The translations under genes and the position numbers were made by a program. Below the pieces are notes generated by a model. That model had not been told where the DNA came from. It did not search any database and worked only from the letters and a program-made list of their open reading frames with translations. A stretch of DNA of 64,000 nt, from the NCBI GenBank assembly GCA_025403435.1, contig CM046353.1:12634836-12698835 (forward strand). The letters are read 5' to 3'. Below, piece after piece: positions 60,987 through 64,000 of this stretch (within the stretch, counting starts at the first letter, position 1; every line of letters starts with the position of its first letter). This DNA is from Artocarpus heterophyllus (taxonomy: Eukaryota > Streptophyta > Magnoliopsida > Rosales > Moraceae).

Positions 60987-61317
60987 GGCTGTCGGCGGGG
61001 CAGCTCAACAGTCACCATTGGTAAAGATGCATCATTTTGTTAAACTCGTGTTTTCCTCGCCTTACCAGAAAAATGAGCTCGCCAATCATCTTTTTCCACT
61101 CTTCCACTCCTCCTCTTTACTTGCACAGCACTTTCCCTCCCATTACTAGTTGATTGGTCTTTTGGCCCCCTTTTCGAGCTCTCTTTTTCTAGTCGCCTCC
61201 CTTGGTAGAAGTTTTTGCCGTATTCAGAACCTCAGTGATTCTTGCTAAGAAAACGAAGTTCTCAAGACTATTGTCAGGCGTAGGGATTTCACCAATTTGG
61301 CCCAACAAGAAAATATC

Positions 61318-61557
61318 CTAATATTGGGCCGGCCCAATGCTGTTGCTAATTTTGATCCCCTGAACGCATCCTTTTGAAAGGCTTTTAGCTTTGAGTCTTA
61401 CGTTCATGATATTCAAAGAAGCACGTGCCTCTTTCCCAACTATCTTGTCCCATCTCCCACGACTTTTTCTTTGCCAGTGGAACAAACTCATAATTAGAGA
61501 TTTCCATTGCCATTGTATCAGCGTTTCAAAAAACCAATGGGGGGTTGCCTTGAGCAA
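61318..61557 (-). pseudogene. possible C-terminal part of LINE ORF1
   Basis: 79 open codons, basic, between the ORF1 core and the ORF2 start on the same strand. It has no firm motif; it is assigned by position only. Confidence 0.3.
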
Positions 61558-61654
61558 CCGTCATCTTTTTGGAGAGATCAGATGTCGCCTTAACCGTTTC
61601 CGTCCTATATCCATTCAAGGCCAAAGTTGGGAGATCATTGCCACCCCTAAGAGG

Positions 61655-61805
61655 TTGTTTGGCTAGTGGTGAGAATCATTTTTATTGTAGTATGGGAGAG
61701 TTTTATACCATAGCAAGTTTTTTTTTTTTACTGTAGCATATGAAAACTTTACACTGTTCATAATCAAGTTTGTAGTGGGAACCACTCTCAGCTAAACATG
61801 GGGTA
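61655..61805. repeat. small MITE-like repeat, copy F
   Basis: The left end 'gttgtttggctagtggtgag' is inverted at the right end ('ccactctcagctaaacatgg'). The inside has 'atgggagagttttataccat' and 'ctgtagcatatgaaaacttt'. It is the best-preserved copy for inverted ends and sits within the LINE relic. Confidence 0.55.
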
Positions 61806-61921
61806 AATGACTCTCCAACAGGCGCCAAAGACTAGGGCACTCTAGCATCTCGGCAAAAGTCCTCTCTAGTCTGCTAGAAACTTTTGGCAACACGAGTTTG
61901 GGAGGTGCCTTGAGCCAATCC

Positions 61922-62345
61922 TGTTGGATCAAAATCCAATATGTATGAGCTAATATATTAAATTAATCTGAATTAATGGCTATCAATAAGGTTGCCCAAT
62001 TAAAAGTGATCAATTTAGGTTTTGGGCTTTTAATGCATCATTAAGTGTGGGCCTCCTATGTGTAGAGACCAAAAATATAATTACTAATTTTATCATTGGC
62101 TAAATTGATAATTAAGGATAATTGCTAGGGCTTAGCAATTATATAAAGGGGTTGTGGTCTCCAAGTCAGTACGTACATTGTTTTTTTGTTTCCCATCTAC
62201 AGAGAGATTACAGAGCATTCTGAGAATGAGGATTTACGTACTAGACTTGGAAGATCCTCAACCAAAGACTCAAGAATCACATTCAATCTATGAATTCAGG
62301 TTAGCTTCCGCATCTTATTAATATTCTTGATGATTTGACATGAAT
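61922..62345 (+). repeat. possible short copia LTR inside the LINE relic
   Basis: Starts TGTTGGATCAAAATCCAATA, a common start of small copia LTRs. It has TATATAAAGG near 62141 and ends about 'gttttcatcaca', after which LINE ORF1 begins. No matching 5-bp duplication was found, so it is a candidate only. Confidence 0.4.
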
Positions 62346-62369
62346 GATCCTAGGTGATGATGGTTTTCA

Positions 62370-63080
62370 TCACAATTTTATTCTGACAAATCCCCCATAA
62401 CTCGTTGTACCGATACTACTTGCCGTCAGACGCTCTCTATCAAGGTGGCCAATGATTCCACAACGGTAACAGTAGTCCGGTAGTCGTTCGTAACAAAAAT
62501 CGACCCAAATAGACTCTTTTACGTCACCGATTCTAATTTTTCCACCATGGCACAAAGGCTTCATAATGTCGATAAGGGTCCTAACTCTCACGTATTCCCC
62601 CCAACTTCTCCCATCTTTGTCCGCTTGGACTTTCGAACAAGTCCTTACAATATCGCCAATGTAGGTTCCCACGGCCTCCGTCAGACCTCGAAGGGGGAGA
62701 TTGAAAATCTAGACACACAATAGAGTATGAAGAAACTCCTGCTCATCCACTCTAATATTCTCATCCCATTCTTTCAACAAAATCAAATAATTATTGAACG
62801 TCCATGGTTTCATATCTAGAACCTTCTGTTTGTCCGCTTCCTTATCAAAAAAGAAAGCAAAAATGTCTTCTTTTATCTCCTTTATCATCAGACCATCAGA
62901 GGTCTTCCACAGTTTTGTGGTCATCTTCTTGAAAGTGCTTTTACTGTATGGTCTTTTGGTTATCCCCTATCCTCCTAAACCGTGACAAAGAAACCTAATG
63001 TTCTTCGCTAGAATGTTGTTGCTGACCCGGAAGACTTCGACTTCCTCCTCCGATATCTTAAAGGAGCCCTATCTACCTAC
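62370..63080 (-). pseudogene. LINE ORF1 (DUF4283 and CCHC zinc knuckle), with stops
   Basis: Read leftwards: SEEEVEVFRVSNNILAKNIR, a stop, then RPYSKSTFKKMTTKLW, FAFFFDKEADKQKVLDMKPW and NNYLILLKEWDE (DUF4283). A stop at 62709-62711 falls where relatives have Trp. The frame continues with TYIGDIVRTC, RVRTLIDIMKPL and the zinc knuckle region YERLPDYCYRCGIIGHLDRE. All pieces are in one frame, so only nonsense changes separate them. The protein would bind LINE RNA. Confidence 0.78.
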
Positions 63081-63082
63081 AA

Positions 63083-64000
63083 TGTAACATCCACCTAACT
63101 TAATCATTTTGCTAACATATAATCAAGCTAGATGGCATTATATTCTATTGAAAACTAATATAATTATTTAAAAATATAGTAGACAAACTTGAATTTTTTT
63201 GAAAACCTTATAATTTACAAACATCTATGGGTCTATACTCACAAAAAATGGGTCGATGACAAATATTTATAAGAATTTACATTTCAAAATATAACGCCGT
63301 CCAAACCATACTTATAACAATCCCATAGTAATTACAAGTACTAAAATGTGACGTTTAAACAAAAGTGTTTCCATGTAAAGTTAGCAATGTCCATATACAC
63401 GGAGTCATAAGAACAGAGAGCGTACCAGTCGACCTTCAAACCAACATTATTGAGATGTACCTTTATCTGCATCACAAGAACAACATGAGCTAATGCCTCG
63501 TAAGTAGAAACTATGCAACTCAATGCAGAGGCATCATATATGGGCTCATAAAATTCCCATCGTACCTACCATATCATTAAAATGTTTAATGAGCACATAG
63601 TTATGTAAACCATGAGTCGTCCGCTTAAGTCTATTATAAAGCATGCATGCATATTAACGAACCTTCACTGAGCAATAATGCCTCAATCTATTCCATGAGA
63701 CACTATAGTCTCCCGATCCTAGAAACTACAAAAAGGTCTGAAAATGGTCCCAGTCTATCCCATAAAATCATTTAAGTCCTAGGCGATCCAATAAAGCTTA
63801 ATTAAGACAACTTACAAGCAAACTACATAGCGTGCATATAAATAATCTCTTTCTCCTAGTACGATGATGTTCCTCAAAAAACTATACACGTGCCTTTATG
63901 CCATGAATACAAATGATATAGTAAATCATATATATTACAATAACAATCTTGTGATGCAATTGAAATGAATTTTTACTTACCTCGTATTCAAGGTGAAAGC
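63083..64000 (-). repeat. possible gypsy LTR edge running out of the window
   Basis: TGTAACATCC at 63083 lies right at the edge of the LINE ORF1 sequence. Being the inverse of a GGATGTTACA end, it fits the 3' end of a minus-strand chromovirus LTR. Near 63975 the minus strand reads TACGAGGTAAGTAA, as in such LTRs. The other end is outside the window, so this is unproven. Confidence 0.4.

Overview
This is plant nuclear DNA from a eudicot, probably a woody perennial; the species cannot be read from the window. The evidence is AT-rich, mostly non-coding sequence, GT-AG introns, plant lineages of LTR retrotransposon (Ty3/gypsy Tat and Tekay, Ty1/copia), LINE remnants, CACTA-type MITEs, and two four-exon chalcone isomerase (CHI) genes. 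Those two CHI genes are the only host genes I can support with confidence.

Layout. 1-4490: AT-rich sequence with an irregular tandem repeat (585-1190), a G-rich tract and a decayed LTR-like stretch. 4496-20683: a complete but decayed Tat-lineage Ty3/gypsy element on the minus strand, with LTRs and an ACTAC target duplication. Its gag, PR, RT, RNase H, second RNase H and INT read leftwards. Between INT and the 3' LTR lies an additional ORF in the opposite (plus) orientation with its own TATA box. A plus-strand copia element (14543-19944, duplication GTATC) sits inside the gag start of this element. 20684-28430: a minisatellite, then mostly featureless AT-rich DNA. 28480-30835: plus-strand Tat gag-PR-RT relic containing a palindromic CACTA-type MITE.

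32170-33914: CHI copy 1. A second copy of the same MITE family starts 319 bp after its stop codon. 35610-44449: a young, nearly intact Tekay chromovirus (AAAAT duplication, nearly identical LTRs) with one 1455-codon gag-pol frame and two stop codons in upstream gag. 47220-48526: LTR fragment of the same copia family as the nested element. 50904-53264: solo LTR related to the Tekay element (AGTAT duplication), inserted into a small MITE. About 53385-54565: element with long terminal inverted repeats that ends about 580 bp before CHI copy 2. 54893-57088: CHI copy 2. 58605-64000: LINE and copia relics with nested insertions, and an LTR-like edge.

Function. CHI catalyses ring closure of naringenin chalcone to (2S)-naringenin in flavonoid synthesis. 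Copy 2 keeps the catalytic residues of bona fide CHI. Copy 1 keeps the fold and intron positions but has Phe and His where alfalfa CHI has Tyr106 and Asn113. The roughly 21 kb between the copies is filled by transposons, so they look like an old tandem duplication pushed apart. LTR divergence orders the insertions: Tat oldest, copia nested in it younger, Tekay very recent.
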